In this document: positions 27,045 through 36,383 of the stretch, in pieces
Position numbering within the stretch: the first letter of the stretch is position 1
How the letters are laid out: every line of letters begins with the position of its first letter
NCBI RefSeq assembly: GCF_947166415.1
Contig: NZ_CAMVEE010000006.1
Location: 1-62,427 of the forward strand
Length of the DNA stretch: 62,427 nt
Direction of reading: 5' to 3'
Source of the DNA: an uncultured Methanobrevibacter sp.
GTDB taxonomy: Archaea; Methanobacteriota; Methanobacteria; Methanobacteriales; Methanobacteriaceae
Notes under the pieces: model-generated
Told to the model about the DNA's origin: nothing
Databases searched by the model: none
Seen by the model: the letters and a program-made list of their open reading frames with translations, nothing else
Position numbers and translations under genes: made by a program

Positions 27045-27081
27045 GATATATTTCATATATCTTCTTTTTACTCTTTTTTTG
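27043..27081 (+). terminator. Intrinsic terminator of the ABC transporter operon
   Basis: Perfect 9-base arms AAGATATAT and ATATATCTT (27043-27051 and 27055-27063) with a TTC loop overlap the stop codon. A T-rich tract ending near 27081 follows. It closes the three-gene transporter operon. Confidence 0.75.
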
Positions 27082-27147
27082 AATAACTTTATTTAACATT
27101 GTGGATAAAGTATTATTAACTAATATTTACGTGAGGTTGTTAGTTAT

Positions 27148-27819
27148 ATGATATGTCCCAACTGTAAAAGTGAAAATGCAGAGGGCGCCAAGTTTTGCAA
27201 AAAATGCGGTGCTCCATTAAAGAAGACAATTAGTCATGAAAAAATGATTAATTCAATGAGCGGAGATAAGTCTGACAATACCACAAAAATCATTATAGCT
27301 GCATTAATCATTATAGCTGTTGTCTTGGCAGGTGCATTCATTTATCTGCAGACTTCAGGAAACAGCGCGTCAACACAGCATTCCAGTGATGCGCAAAATG
27401 CCGCATCCAGTATCAGCAACAACAATGCAGCAGATTCATCACAGCCATCACAGGCTACACAATCCAGCTCATCTTCCCAACCGTCACAGTCCTCTTCAAA
27501 CATGAAAATCTTGGGAGGAACCTTTTCTACCGGAAGTGAACTGGAAGACAAGACTTATGCACATATTAATGTAGGACGTGAAAATGCAGGCAAAAGCGTT
27601 ATCGTTCAAATATGGTATTCAAGAGATGGAAATACCTTAAATCATGGAAATATGGTTCCTGTTACTGTTGATTCTAGTGGTTATCTTGATGTATCCAGTG
27701 CTGATGCATATGCATATTATCCGGACTTTGCTGAAATCAACTTATTCGACAGCAACTCCAAACTTCTGGATACACAAAGCGTTTCATTATCTCCAACCAG
27801 TGGTACTCAAAGCTTTTAG
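27148..27819 (+). CDS. Zinc-ribbon, single-helix, outer-domain protein
   Basis: The protein has 223 residues. Residues 1-25 are a zinc ribbon (CPNCKSEN...CKKCGAPL). A membrane helix lies at about 50-70. A Ser/Gln/Ala-rich low-complexity linker spans about 72-120. A C-terminal domain of about 100 residues is strand-rich (KSVIVQIWYSRDGNTLNHG, VDVSSADAYAYYPD). The ribbon would be inside and the strand-rich domain outside. Similar ribbon-anchor-outer-domain layouts are common in methanogens. Function unknown. It is a single-gene unit bounded by terminators. Confidence 0.65.
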   Translation: MICPNCKSENAEGAKFCKKCGAPLKKTISHEKMINSMSGDKSDNTTKIIIAALIIIAVVLAGAFIYLQTSGNSASTQHSSDAQNAASSISNNNAADSSQPSQATQSSSSSQPSQSSSNMKILGGTFSTGSELEDKTYAHINVGRENAGKSVIVQIWYSRDGNTLNHGNMVPVTVDSSGYLDVSSADAYAYYPDFAEINLFDSNSKLLDTQSVSLSPTSGTQSF

Positions 27820-27841
27820 CTGAGTACACTTTTTTTTATTT
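27799..27841 (+). terminator. Intrinsic terminator after the zinc-ribbon membrane gene
   Basis: Arms GTACTCA (27803-27809) and TGAGTAC (27821-27827), with AGCT pairing inside (27811-27814 with 27818-27821), are followed by T8 and T7 runs. The stop codon lies in the loop. Confidence 0.7.
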
Positions 27842-27931
27842 TTTTAAATCCTCTTTTCAATAGCTATTTATAAGTTCAGCTATATAATTTAATTTAGTTT
27901 TTAAAGACAATTATTTGATTATGGTGCAGTC

Positions 27932-29170
27932 ATGTCTCTTAAGGATAGGATATTGGAAAAAAGTGGCAGTTACAATTATTACAAGGATAACTATGGCCGC
28001 CTAAAAAAGCAGCTTAAAACAAAAAACAGCAAGATTAAGGATTATGAAGCTCTTATTCATAGTTTTGAGACAAGATTCGACAAATCAGATGGTCTGAAAA
28101 AGGATGCCAAGGATATAAACATTGCATATGTACTGTATGCGTTTCCTATCCATTCCCAGACATTCGTTGTAAATGAAGTCAGATGGCTTGTGGAAAACGG
28201 ATATAATGTTGTCATATTCACCAAAGCGGATTCCGACAAGCCGGTTGAACTTGACTTTGCTGTTGAAAATTACAGGTTCTCCAATACCACCCAACTGGAA
28301 GCGCTCTTTTTAGAGCATGACATAGACATTGCACACACTCATTTTATCTATCCCATGTGCACCAACTTCACATATCCGGTTTGCGAAAGGCTTAAAATGC
28401 CTTTTACAGTGTTCGTCCATGCATATGACATATTCAGAAAGGACAATGATGAGCGAAACAAGATTGATGAGATAAGCAATTCCGAGTGCTGCAGGGCAAT
28501 ATTTACCTTAAGCGAATTTCATAAAGATTACCTGCTTGAAAGGAATGTGCGTGAAGATAAGATTGTAATCACAAAGCAGGCAACAAGCTATGAACTCGCC
28601 CCATTGGCCAGAACGGATAGGAAAATCAAAAACATCATTTCAATTTCAAGATTTGTTGAAAAGAAGGGTCTCGATGTTTTAATCGATGCGGCCAAGCTTC
28701 TTGAAGATGAGGATTTCACCTTTGAGATATATGGATTCGGTGACCTTCACAATCAACTGCAAAGCCAGATAGATGAATTGGGATGCAGAAACATTTCCAT
28801 TAAAGGAGAGCTCCAACCTAATGAGGTTCAGGATAAACTGATGGAAGCAGACCTGTTGGCCGCCCCATGCAAGATAGCCAAAAACGGGGATATGGATGGA
28901 TTTCCGACAGTAATCTTTGAGGCCATGGCATGCGGCCTTCCATATGTAACCACAAAGGTTTCCGCAATTCCAGAAATAGTTGAAGATGGCGTGAACGGTT
29001 TTATAACAGAGCCGGCAAGCCCTGAACTCTTTGCTCAAAAAATCATTGAAGTGTCAAGATTATCCAGCGATGAACTCTTTGAAGTGATAAGGAAAGCCCA
29101 GGAAGATGTGGAAAACATCTCCAGCGTTGAAAAGACAATGAACAGGTTCATCGATACAATCAAAGAATAA
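27932..29170 (+). CDS. GT4 family glycosyltransferase
   Basis: The protein has 412 residues. A short coiled coil (residues 10-50) precedes a GT-B enzyme. The acceptor half has IAYVLYAFPIHSQTFVVNEV and IDIAHTHFIYP. The donor half has ISISRFVEKKGLDVLIDAAK, FEIYGFGDL and the family signature DGFPTVIFEAMACGLPYVTTKVSAIPEIV. It most resembles colanic-acid WcaL/AmsK-type retaining enzymes. It is a clear paralog of the gene at 39984, including the coiled-coil start MSxKDxxLxKS. It begins a run of same-strand glycan genes. Confidence 0.88.
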   Translation: MSLKDRILEKSGSYNYYKDNYGRLKKQLKTKNSKIKDYEALIHSFETRFDKSDGLKKDAKDINIAYVLYAFPIHSQTFVVNEVRWLVENGYNVVIFTKADSDKPVELDFAVENYRFSNTTQLEALFLEHDIDIAHTHFIYPMCTNFTYPVCERLKMPFTVFVHAYDIFRKDNDERNKIDEISNSECCRAIFTLSEFHKDYLLERNVREDKIVITKQATSYELAPLARTDRKIKNIISISRFVEKKGLDVLIDAAKLLEDEDFTFEIYGFGDLHNQLQSQIDELGCRNISIKGELQPNEVQDKLMEADLLAAPCKIAKNGDMDGFPTVIFEAMACGLPYVTTKVSAIPEIVEDGVNGFITEPASPELFAQKIIEVSRLSSDELFEVIRKAQEDVENISSVEKTMNRFIDTIKE

Positions 29171-29180
29171 GTGTTTTATT

Positions 29181-30563
29181 ATGAATTTAAGTAAAATCAT
29201 CAACAATAAATTCAAAAGCAAATACAGATTTACATTTTCTATTATTATAGCCGTCTATAATGCCGAAAAGTATTTGGATGAAACCATTCAGTCAATATTG
29301 TCACAGTCATTCAAGTTCAATAAGGTTCAGGTCATTCTTGTAGATGACGGATCCACAGACGGCTCAGGGGATATCTGCAACAGATATATGGAAAGATATC
29401 CGGACAATTTCATATACCTATACCAGAAAAACCAGGGACAGTCAGTTGCAAGAAACAACGGCTTAAACCATGTTGAAGGAAAATTCGTCAACTTTTTGGA
29501 CAGCGACGATTTATTGGAGACTAATGCATTGAAGGATGTTTACCAGCATTTCAAGTCATGGGGAAGTAAAATTGACGTGATTTCAATTCCAAGATTCACG
29601 TTCGGCCGTGTTAGCGAACCTGCGAAGTTTTATGATAAATATATGGAAAGCCGTGTAGTCGACATAGTGAAGGAATATGACTTTCCTCAGGTTTCAGTGA
29701 GTGCGTCATTCATCAGGACAAGCTCCATCGAGGATAAGTTCAACCGCGATTTGGTGATATCAGAGGATTCACTTTTTTTAAACAAGATCATACTTAAGAA
29801 ATGCAGATTCGGTGTTGTGGGCACTTCAAGGTACATGTACAGGAAGCGTGAAGATGAAGACTCCACAATTGATACAAGAAAATCAAGAAAGGAATATTTC
29901 ACGCCAAGAATGGAGATGTATTTCAATGAACTGATACTTGAATCACAGAATAGGCATAGAAAGGTCTTGAAATATATCCAAAACGTGCTTTTGTATGATC
30001 TCTACTGGATGCTTACACAAAATAGCGAAGTCGGAGTGCTTGATGATGCTGAAACCGAAGACTTCTATGAGCATATTCATGACGTTTTCCAGTATATCGA
30101 TGATGATGTGATTCTATCACAAAGCTACAGGAAATCATTGAAATATCACATGCTCAGCGTAAAATACGGCAATGAGGATTTTGACGTGAAAGATGACATT
30201 CTGCAAATCAATAGCAGGGACTTTGACAGGCTCGCCAATTACGCAATACACATTACGGATATTAAAAAAGATTCAAATAATGTGAGAATCGACTTTTATT
30301 ATGAATTTTACCCTATTGATTTTGGCCTGAAGGCATCCGCTGACGGCAATGAATATGATTTGGATTTCAAATCAGTTGATGAAACCATTTCAATGGGAAG
30401 ATGCATATTGAACAAATATTACTATTCCATCACTTTGGGAAATGAAAAGGAGATTTCATTTAAAAGAATGATGTCAGGTGATGAATATCCTGTTAGACTA
30501 ATGGATGAAGCTGAAAATGATGGCTTTGATATAAGCGATTACTCCATAACAATTAGAAATTGA
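29181..30563 (+). CDS. GT2 family glycosyltransferase
   Basis: The 460-residue protein has a GT-A core at 15-250 with SIIIAVYNAEKYLDETIQSIL, VDDGSTDGSGD, FLDSDDL and SEDSLFLNKI, followed by YRKREDEDSTID. The C-terminal 170 residues (after about 290) are helical then strand-rich and match no family I know. It starts 10 bp after the GT4 gene and ends 4 bp before the CgeB-like gene, so the three are one transcription unit. It belongs to the polymer-forming GT2 group; substrate unknown. Confidence 0.85.
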   Translation: MNLSKIINNKFKSKYRFTFSIIIAVYNAEKYLDETIQSILSQSFKFNKVQVILVDDGSTDGSGDICNRYMERYPDNFIYLYQKNQGQSVARNNGLNHVEGKFVNFLDSDDLLETNALKDVYQHFKSWGSKIDVISIPRFTFGRVSEPAKFYDKYMESRVVDIVKEYDFPQVSVSASFIRTSSIEDKFNRDLVISEDSLFLNKIILKKCRFGVVGTSRYMYRKREDEDSTIDTRKSRKEYFTPRMEMYFNELILESQNRHRKVLKYIQNVLLYDLYWMLTQNSEVGVLDDAETEDFYEHIHDVFQYIDDDVILSQSYRKSLKYHMLSVKYGNEDFDVKDDILQINSRDFDRLANYAIHITDIKKDSNNVRIDFYYEFYPIDFGLKASADGNEYDLDFKSVDETISMGRCILNKYYYSITLGNEKEISFKRMMSGDEYPVRLMDEAENDGFDISDYSITIRN

Positions 30564-30567
30564 TAAC

Positions 30568-32028
30568 ATGATTCTTGATAAGATTAAAAGCAAACTGAAA
30601 AGGGAAAAGAAGATAAAGAATTTGAGGGACATTAAGGTAGCCCTCATTGCAGACCAGTTCACCTATGACTCATATAAATATGAATTCAATGCAATAACAA
30701 TAAACCCTGATGACTGGAAGGAGAAATTCAAAACTGAAAAGCCTGACATATTCCTCTGTGAATCAGCATGGGACGGGCATAACTTTGAAGGTCTCTACGG
30801 CCCTTGGAGAGAAAAGATTTATCAGAAGCTGAATGAAAAGGAAAACAGGACAATTCTTTTTGAAATCCTGGAGTACTGCCGTAAAAACTCAATTCCTACA
30901 GTTTTCTGGAACAAGGAGGACCCTCCACATTATAAAGATCACAGATTGTCATATGCAGACACCGCAAGCAGGTTCGACTATATATTCACAACCTCTGCAA
31001 ACTGCATCAAGCATTACAAAAAGGACTTCAATCATCCTCATGTATATTCCCTGATGTTTGCAGGCCAGCCTAGGCTGTTCAATCCATTAAACATGTCAGG
31101 AGAGACAATAGAGGATGTTGTCTTTGCAGGTTCATATTATGAGGACAAGCCTGAAAGGGCAAGGCTTATGGATGACATCTTCGACAGGCTCATTGCCGAA
31201 GGCGTTAACTTGAGAATCTATGACCGCCAGCATTTCAAAAACTGGGGAAACTATCCTGAAAGGTTTCAGGCATATACACTACCACCTATTGATTATAAGG
31301 ATACTGCAGATATCTATAAGAAAATGAAATGGGGACTTAATTTTAACATAGTTACTGACTCAGAAACCATGTTTGCAAGAAGGGTTTTTGAATTAGCTTT
31401 AAGCAATGTGTACATCATCACAAACTATTCTTTGGGAGTATGTAAAATATTCGATGATAACATTTTTGTCTTTGACCGGGAGGAGGGAATACCTGACTTC
31501 ACCAAAGACTATGAAAGAGAAAGAATGAATAACCTATACAATGTTCTTGAAAACCATACCTACAAGAACAGATGGAAACAGGTCCTTGATACAATCGGAT
31601 TTGAATATAAGCAAGACCCAGAAGACATTGCAGTCATATACAGGCTGGATGATGAAAGTGAAATGGATGCAATCATTAATGATTTCAACAGTATAGATTA
31701 TCCTGAAAAGACCCTCAACATCATCGCTGATGAAAGCCTTAAAGGTCTTAAGGAAAAATATGGCGCAATCGATGGAATCTATCCAAGTTTGGATAAACTT
31801 AAAAAAGACATTTCCACCCAATATCTAATCCTGATTGATGGTGCCATCGATAATGACTTTATCAGAAAGGCAATTTTGCACTACCAGTATCTTGACAAGG
31901 ACATTGCAATAGCAGAAGGTAGCGATAAATTTAGCTTAAACGCTGAAAAGGGCATTGAAAACAAGGTAATTCCTTTAAGAAATTATGATCTCATTGAAGA
32001 TGGAGAAATCAATGTTTATTATATCTAA
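30568..32028 (+). CDS. CgeB-like glycosyltransferase
   Basis: The protein has 486 residues. A basic start is followed by NLRDIKVALIADQFTYDSY and then a GT-B fold of the CgeB/Glyco_trans_1_2 type: FLCESAWDG, IPTVFWNKEDPPHY, FDYIFTTSANCI, VVFAGSYYEDKPERA, then MKWGLNFN, SETMFARRVFELALSNVYIITN. The last 110 residues resemble a degenerate GT2-like fold ending VYYI. It is a close paralog of 34726-36369, which carries an extra N-terminal coiled coil. Members of this family glycosylate surface layers or spore coats. No stable donor prediction. Confidence 0.8.
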   Translation: MILDKIKSKLKREKKIKNLRDIKVALIADQFTYDSYKYEFNAITINPDDWKEKFKTEKPDIFLCESAWDGHNFEGLYGPWREKIYQKLNEKENRTILFEILEYCRKNSIPTVFWNKEDPPHYKDHRLSYADTASRFDYIFTTSANCIKHYKKDFNHPHVYSLMFAGQPRLFNPLNMSGETIEDVVFAGSYYEDKPERARLMDDIFDRLIAEGVNLRIYDRQHFKNWGNYPERFQAYTLPPIDYKDTADIYKKMKWGLNFNIVTDSETMFARRVFELALSNVYIITNYSLGVCKIFDDNIFVFDREEGIPDFTKDYERERMNNLYNVLENHTYKNRWKQVLDTIGFEYKQDPEDIAVIYRLDDESEMDAIINDFNSIDYPEKTLNIIADESLKGLKEKYGAIDGIYPSLDKLKKDISTQYLILIDGAIDNDFIRKAILHYQYLDKDIAIAEGSDKFSLNAEKGIENKVIPLRNYDLIEDGEINVYYI

Positions 32029-32244
32029 ATCAATCATATATTTTGCGATAGATCACGCTCAAGATGAAGATAAACAGATAGCTATTTTTGAATTATTAAA
32101 CATTATTTTGTTTATTTTTCGATTTTATAATAAATGTAGTTAAATATGATGAAAAATAAAAATATACAGTAATATAATTAAATTTAAGAAAGATTTAAAT
32201 TACATGGGATAAAAATAATATAATAATTTAAGGGAGTGATTTTT

Positions 32245-33483
32245 ATGAAAGTATGTATTATAGGTCAAGGATATATCGGATTGCCGACTGCAGCATTGTT
32301 TGCAAAAAATGACTGCGAAGTCGTTGGTGTGGATGTTATAGAATCCGTTGTTGAAATGTTGAATAAAGGTGAAATCCACATCGAAGAGCCTGGACTTGGC
32401 GAAATCATTAAGACAGCTTTGGATAAGGGAGTATACAAGGCAAGCTTAACTCCTGAAAAGGCTGACGCATTTATCATTACCGTACCAACACCATACATAG
32501 TCGAAAACTACAGCTGCGATTTGAGTTACGTAATCAGCGCATGCGAATCAATTTTACCGTTTGTTGAAAAGGGCAACACCATTATCGTTGAATCCACTAT
32601 CGCTCCATTATCAACTGATGAAACCGTAAAGCCTATATTTGAAAATGCCGGCTTTACCATTGGTGAGGATTTATACCTTGCCCATTGTCCTGAAAGGGTG
32701 CTTCCAGGTCAAATCATATATGAATTGGTTAACAACAACCGTATTATTGGAGGAGTCACTCCTGAATGTTCCAAAAAGGCCGCTGAAGTTTACGGCCAAT
32801 TCGTAAAAGGTGAATTGATGCTTACTGAAGCAAAAACCGCGGAACTTTCAAAATGTATGGAAAATACTTTCCGTGACGTCAATATCGCTTTGGTAAATGA
32901 GCTTACCAAAATCTGTGCTGAAATTGGTGTAAACGCATTGGACGTTATTGAAGTTGCAAACAAGCACCCTAGAGTAAACCTTCACTCACCGGGACCTGGT
33001 GTTGGAGGACACTGCCTTGCAATCGATCCATACTTCATATATGCAAAAGCCCCTGAAACCGCAAAGATAATCAAGTTGGCACGTGATACCAACAGATCAA
33101 TGCCTGGCTTTGTGGCTGAAAACGTCAGAAAGATTATTCCTGATGGAAAAATCGCAGTTTTAGGAATATCATACAAAGGAAACACTGACGATGACAGGGA
33201 AAGTCCTGCATATGAGATAATCGCTTTGCTTGACAACGATTATGAAATAGCTGTACATGACCCTCATATAGACAAGGAAAATCTAGTAGGTTTTGATGAG
33301 GCGATTGACGGTGCGGACTTGATTCTAGTTCTATGTGATCATGATGAGTTCAAGAAAATGGACTACGATTTAATTAAGGACAAATCTTCCAAACCAATTA
33401 TATTCGATACCAAAAACGTTGTTGAGGATGTCCCTGAAGACATAACATTATACAACTTCGGAAACCTATACAAATTAAACTAA
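32245..33483 (+). CDS. wecC: UDP-N-acetyl-D-mannosamine dehydrogenase
   Basis: The 412-residue protein starts at ATG 32245 after GGGAGTGA. It shows the Rossmann motif IIGQGYIGLPTAALF, AHCPERVLPGQ, and Cys257 in GVGGHCLAIDPYF. The C-terminal domain has LGISYKGNTDDDRESP. These features group with WecC-type enzymes that oxidise UDP-ManNAc to UDP-ManNAcA. ManNAc-uronate-type sugars are known in methanogen surface glycans. It has its own promoter region (216 bp upstream) and precedes the alpha/beta-hydrolase-like gene by 16 bp. Confidence 0.85.
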   Translation: MKVCIIGQGYIGLPTAALFAKNDCEVVGVDVIESVVEMLNKGEIHIEEPGLGEIIKTALDKGVYKASLTPEKADAFIITVPTPYIVENYSCDLSYVISACESILPFVEKGNTIIVESTIAPLSTDETVKPIFENAGFTIGEDLYLAHCPERVLPGQIIYELVNNNRIIGGVTPECSKKAAEVYGQFVKGELMLTEAKTAELSKCMENTFRDVNIALVNELTKICAEIGVNALDVIEVANKHPRVNLHSPGPGVGGHCLAIDPYFIYAKAPETAKIIKLARDTNRSMPGFVAENVRKIIPDGKIAVLGISYKGNTDDDRESPAYEIIALLDNDYEIAVHDPHIDKENLVGFDEAIDGADLILVLCDHDEFKKMDYDLIKDKSSKPIIFDTKNVVEDVPEDITLYNFGNLYKLN

Positions 33484-33499
33484 TCATTTGGTTGTTATC

Positions 33500-34585
33500 A
33501 TGAGCAAATACAAGCTGACAGCAGAACTGCAGGACTCAGTGGACAATGTAATGTCCAGTCTTGTAGATAACATCATCAAGCTTAAAATGGATGAGATTGA
33601 TGATTATGAATTTCCGTTGGATGAGCCTTTCGGACTCCAGATAATCCATAATGATGAGATATACTGCTTCATGATCAGGTTTTCATCCACAAACAAGAAT
33701 TTTATCTGTTTGGGTCCTGGAGCCCATAACAGGGATGTGCTGGACAAGAATGGAAACGTGAAAAAACCTCCATTTTTCGTCCGTTGGTCCTGGTATAAGC
33801 ACCTGGAAGAGTCCACTATTGCATATGCAGACCCTATGATGTTTCACAGCGATGAAATAGTGATTACCTGGTTTACCGGTGGTGAAAACCATTGGCAAAT
33901 GGAGGATGTTGCTGCAATCATTGAAAAGCTTGCTGAAAACCAGAAGGTAATTAATGAAAACATACTCTTTTTCGGCTCATCCGGTGGCGGCTTTTCATCA
34001 GTGATGCTTGGAACATTGATAAAAGGTTCAAAAGTCCTTGTCAATAATGCTCAATTCTTTGTCATGAATTACGGAAAGCAGTTCGTGGACAGGATATTTG
34101 AACTTTTGGAAGTTGAATTCAACGGACTTTCAAGAGAGGAAATTATTGAAAAGTACAAATTCAGAATCGATGCTCTTGAACTGTTCAGAAGGGAAAAGTA
34201 CACTCCGCCGATAACATATTACATCAACTCAAAGGCTAAAATCGACATCAAGCTGCAGCTTCCACCATTGGTCGACGGATATTTTGACATATACGGGGTA
34301 AACCCATTAAAGATTATTTTATATGAAGATCCTGAAATCGAAAGGCCTCACAATCCGTTGCCTACAGATGAAACCCTTGATATAATTCGTCTTTTCTGCA
34401 ATAATAATTTGTATAATTCTGGCGATGAGGGCGATGATGGAAACATTATCCCGAAAGGACATTTCGACGATTCAATCATCAACGATGAACTCGAATCCAA
34501 AAACCGGGAAATTGCAAAATTGAAAAGTGAGCTTGAAAGCATCAAATCTTCCAAATCCTATAGAATTTTAAATAAATTCAGATAA
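33500..34585 (+). CDS. Alpha/beta-hydrolase-like glycan-locus protein
   Basis: The 361-residue protein starts at ATG 33500. The nucleophile elbow FFGSSGGGFSS puts Ser161 in a GxSxG context. EDPE and PHNPLP near residues 275-290 offer Asp and His for a Ser-Asp-His triad. No signal peptide is present. The C-terminus is a coiled coil ending in SSKSYRILNKFR, a relative of the Ser-aromatic basic tail on other locus enzymes. It resembles no enzyme I can name. An acyl esterase or acyltransferase acting on glycan intermediates is inferred. It is a paralog of 36384-37652. Confidence 0.6.
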   Translation: MSKYKLTAELQDSVDNVMSSLVDNIIKLKMDEIDDYEFPLDEPFGLQIIHNDEIYCFMIRFSSTNKNFICLGPGAHNRDVLDKNGNVKKPPFFVRWSWYKHLEESTIAYADPMMFHSDEIVITWFTGGENHWQMEDVAAIIEKLAENQKVINENILFFGSSGGGFSSVMLGTLIKGSKVLVNNAQFFVMNYGKQFVDRIFELLEVEFNGLSREEIIEKYKFRIDALELFRREKYTPPITYYINSKAKIDIKLQLPPLVDGYFDIYGVNPLKIILYEDPEIERPHNPLPTDETLDIIRLFCNNNLYNSGDEGDDGNIIPKGHFDDSIINDELESKNREIAKLKSELESIKSSKSYRILNKFR

Positions 34586-34606
34586 ACAATCAACTCTTTT
34601 TTTTTA
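34586..34606 (+). terminator. Poly-T terminator candidate after the hydrolase-like gene
   Basis: A run of T bases beginning near 34597 lies 10 bases after the stop codon, with no strong hairpin. Archaeal RNA polymerase can end at such tracts. The next gene starts 120 bp downstream with its own TATA-rich leader. Confidence 0.35.
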
Positions 34607-34725
34607 CTTATATTTTTTAATAATATTTATTAGTATTGAATAATAGAAATTAAAATAATATAAGATATTTATCGAATGTTTTCGATATTATAGATTTATT
34701 TTAATAGGAATTGTTGGTGTAAATA

Positions 34726-36369
34726 ATGGATAGGTCAAGAAATTGGAAGGAACTCCTGGAGATATATAAGCTACAGGATAAAATCGAGTCATTGGAAAAG
34801 GAAAACAGTGAGCTTAAAAATAAAAATGCTCATTTCAAATCCAGCAAGGCATACAGCACATGGATGAAATCCTCTGAATTCAAGGGAAAAATTAAGAAAA
34901 CCAAGAAATCAGGCCCTAAAGTTAAGAATTTAAGGGACATCAAGGTAGCAATAATCGCCGATGAGTTTACCTTCAACTGCTACAGGCATGAATTCACTCC
35001 TTTGCCTATCACTCCTAAAAACTGGAGGAAAGTATTTGCTGAAGAGGAACCTGACTTATTCTTCTGTGAATCCGCATGGAGAGGCTATGACGGCATCAAT
35101 AAGGATCCTTGGAGATATAAGGTTCCTAAAGTATATACAAGAAAGGATCAGAGCAATAGAGATGAACTTTTTGACATACTCAAATACTGTAAAGCAAACA
35201 ACATTCCAACCGTATTCTGGAACAAGGAGGACCCATTCCATTACAAAAACGATAAGATTTCCTATGCTGATACTGCAAGGCATTTCGACTACATATTTAC
35301 AACTTCCCAGCAATGTGTAGAACAATATAAAAAGGATTTCAATCATCCTCACGTCTACAACCTGATGTTTGCAGGACAGCCTACCATATTCAACCCAATG
35401 AAACTGACCGACGAGGAAGAGGAAAGGGTCGTTTTTGCAGGTTCCTATTATCCAAACCACCCTGAAAGGTCAGCGCTTATGGAAGTAATTTTCGATAAGA
35501 TCATTGACCAGTGGGACGGAAAGCTGAAGATATTCGACAGAATCTACTATGAGGCATGGGCAGACTATCCTGACAGGTTCAAGCCATACACATATCCTCC
35601 GATTCCATACGAGCAGACTGCCGTGGAATACAGAAACGCCAACTGGGGATTGAACTTCAATACAATCACAGACTCAGAAACAATGTTTGCAAGAAGGGTA
35701 TTCGAATTGGCTTTGAGCTATACATACATCATAACAAACTATTCAGTAGGTGTTGAAAAGATTTTCGGTGACAACGTATTTTTCTTCGACAAAATGGATG
35801 AACTGCCGGATTTCGATTATGATAACGATGAAATGAAACTGGATAACCTGTATAATGTATTGAGAAACCATACATACACCATCCGCTGGAAACAGATATT
35901 GGATACCATCGGAATGAAATATAAGGAAGACTCAATTAATGTCGCCTGCGTCTATTATGTGGACTGCGCCGATGATATAGAAAAGGCAATCGCTAAATTC
36001 AAAAATATCAATTATGATAAAAAATATCTGAAACTGGTAATCAACGATGACAGCTTCACAAACAATGATGTTGACAAGGCATATAACCAATACAGTGAAA
36101 TCGACAGGATATACTTCAAGACAAAAGACATCAACAAGACCATCGCAAGCCATACAAATGCCGATTATCTGATATTTGTTGATGATGACATTGACCCTGA
36201 ATTCATCAATCTTGCACTCTTGCATTACCAATACGTTAACAAAAGGATTGCTATAGGAATGAGTGACGATAAGTTCAGATTGGCTGTTGAAACTGATGGA
36301 TATAACAAACTGTTACCTAATAAATTGTTTAAAAACTTTAATAAAGAAATTGAGGTATATTACATATAG
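34726..36369 (+). CDS. CgeB-like glycosyltransferase with N-terminal coiled coil
   Basis: The protein has 547 residues. Residues 1-45 are a coiled coil (KLQDKIESLEKENSELKNK) followed by SSKAYSTWMKSSEFKGKIKK, resembling the tail that other proteins of the locus carry at their C-terminus. Then come NLRDIKVAIIADEFTF and the full CgeB-like GT-B fold: FFCESAWRGYDG, IPTVFWNKEDPFHY, FAGSYYPNHPERSALM, NWGLNFNTITDSETMFARRVFELALSYTYIITN. The last 110 residues are the same degenerate GT2-like domain as in 30568-32028. A TTGGTG site precedes the ATG. It is 14 bp before the next hydrolase-like paralog. Confidence 0.8.
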   Translation: MDRSRNWKELLEIYKLQDKIESLEKENSELKNKNAHFKSSKAYSTWMKSSEFKGKIKKTKKSGPKVKNLRDIKVAIIADEFTFNCYRHEFTPLPITPKNWRKVFAEEEPDLFFCESAWRGYDGINKDPWRYKVPKVYTRKDQSNRDELFDILKYCKANNIPTVFWNKEDPFHYKNDKISYADTARHFDYIFTTSQQCVEQYKKDFNHPHVYNLMFAGQPTIFNPMKLTDEEEERVVFAGSYYPNHPERSALMEVIFDKIIDQWDGKLKIFDRIYYEAWADYPDRFKPYTYPPIPYEQTAVEYRNANWGLNFNTITDSETMFARRVFELALSYTYIITNYSVGVEKIFGDNVFFFDKMDELPDFDYDNDEMKLDNLYNVLRNHTYTIRWKQILDTIGMKYKEDSINVACVYYVDCADDIEKAIAKFKNINYDKKYLKLVINDDSFTNNDVDKAYNQYSEIDRIYFKTKDINKTIASHTNADYLIFVDDDIDPEFINLALLHYQYVNKRIAIGMSDDKFRLAVETDGYNKLLPNKLFKNFNKEIEVYYI

Positions 36370-36383
36370 ATAAGGGTGTTTGC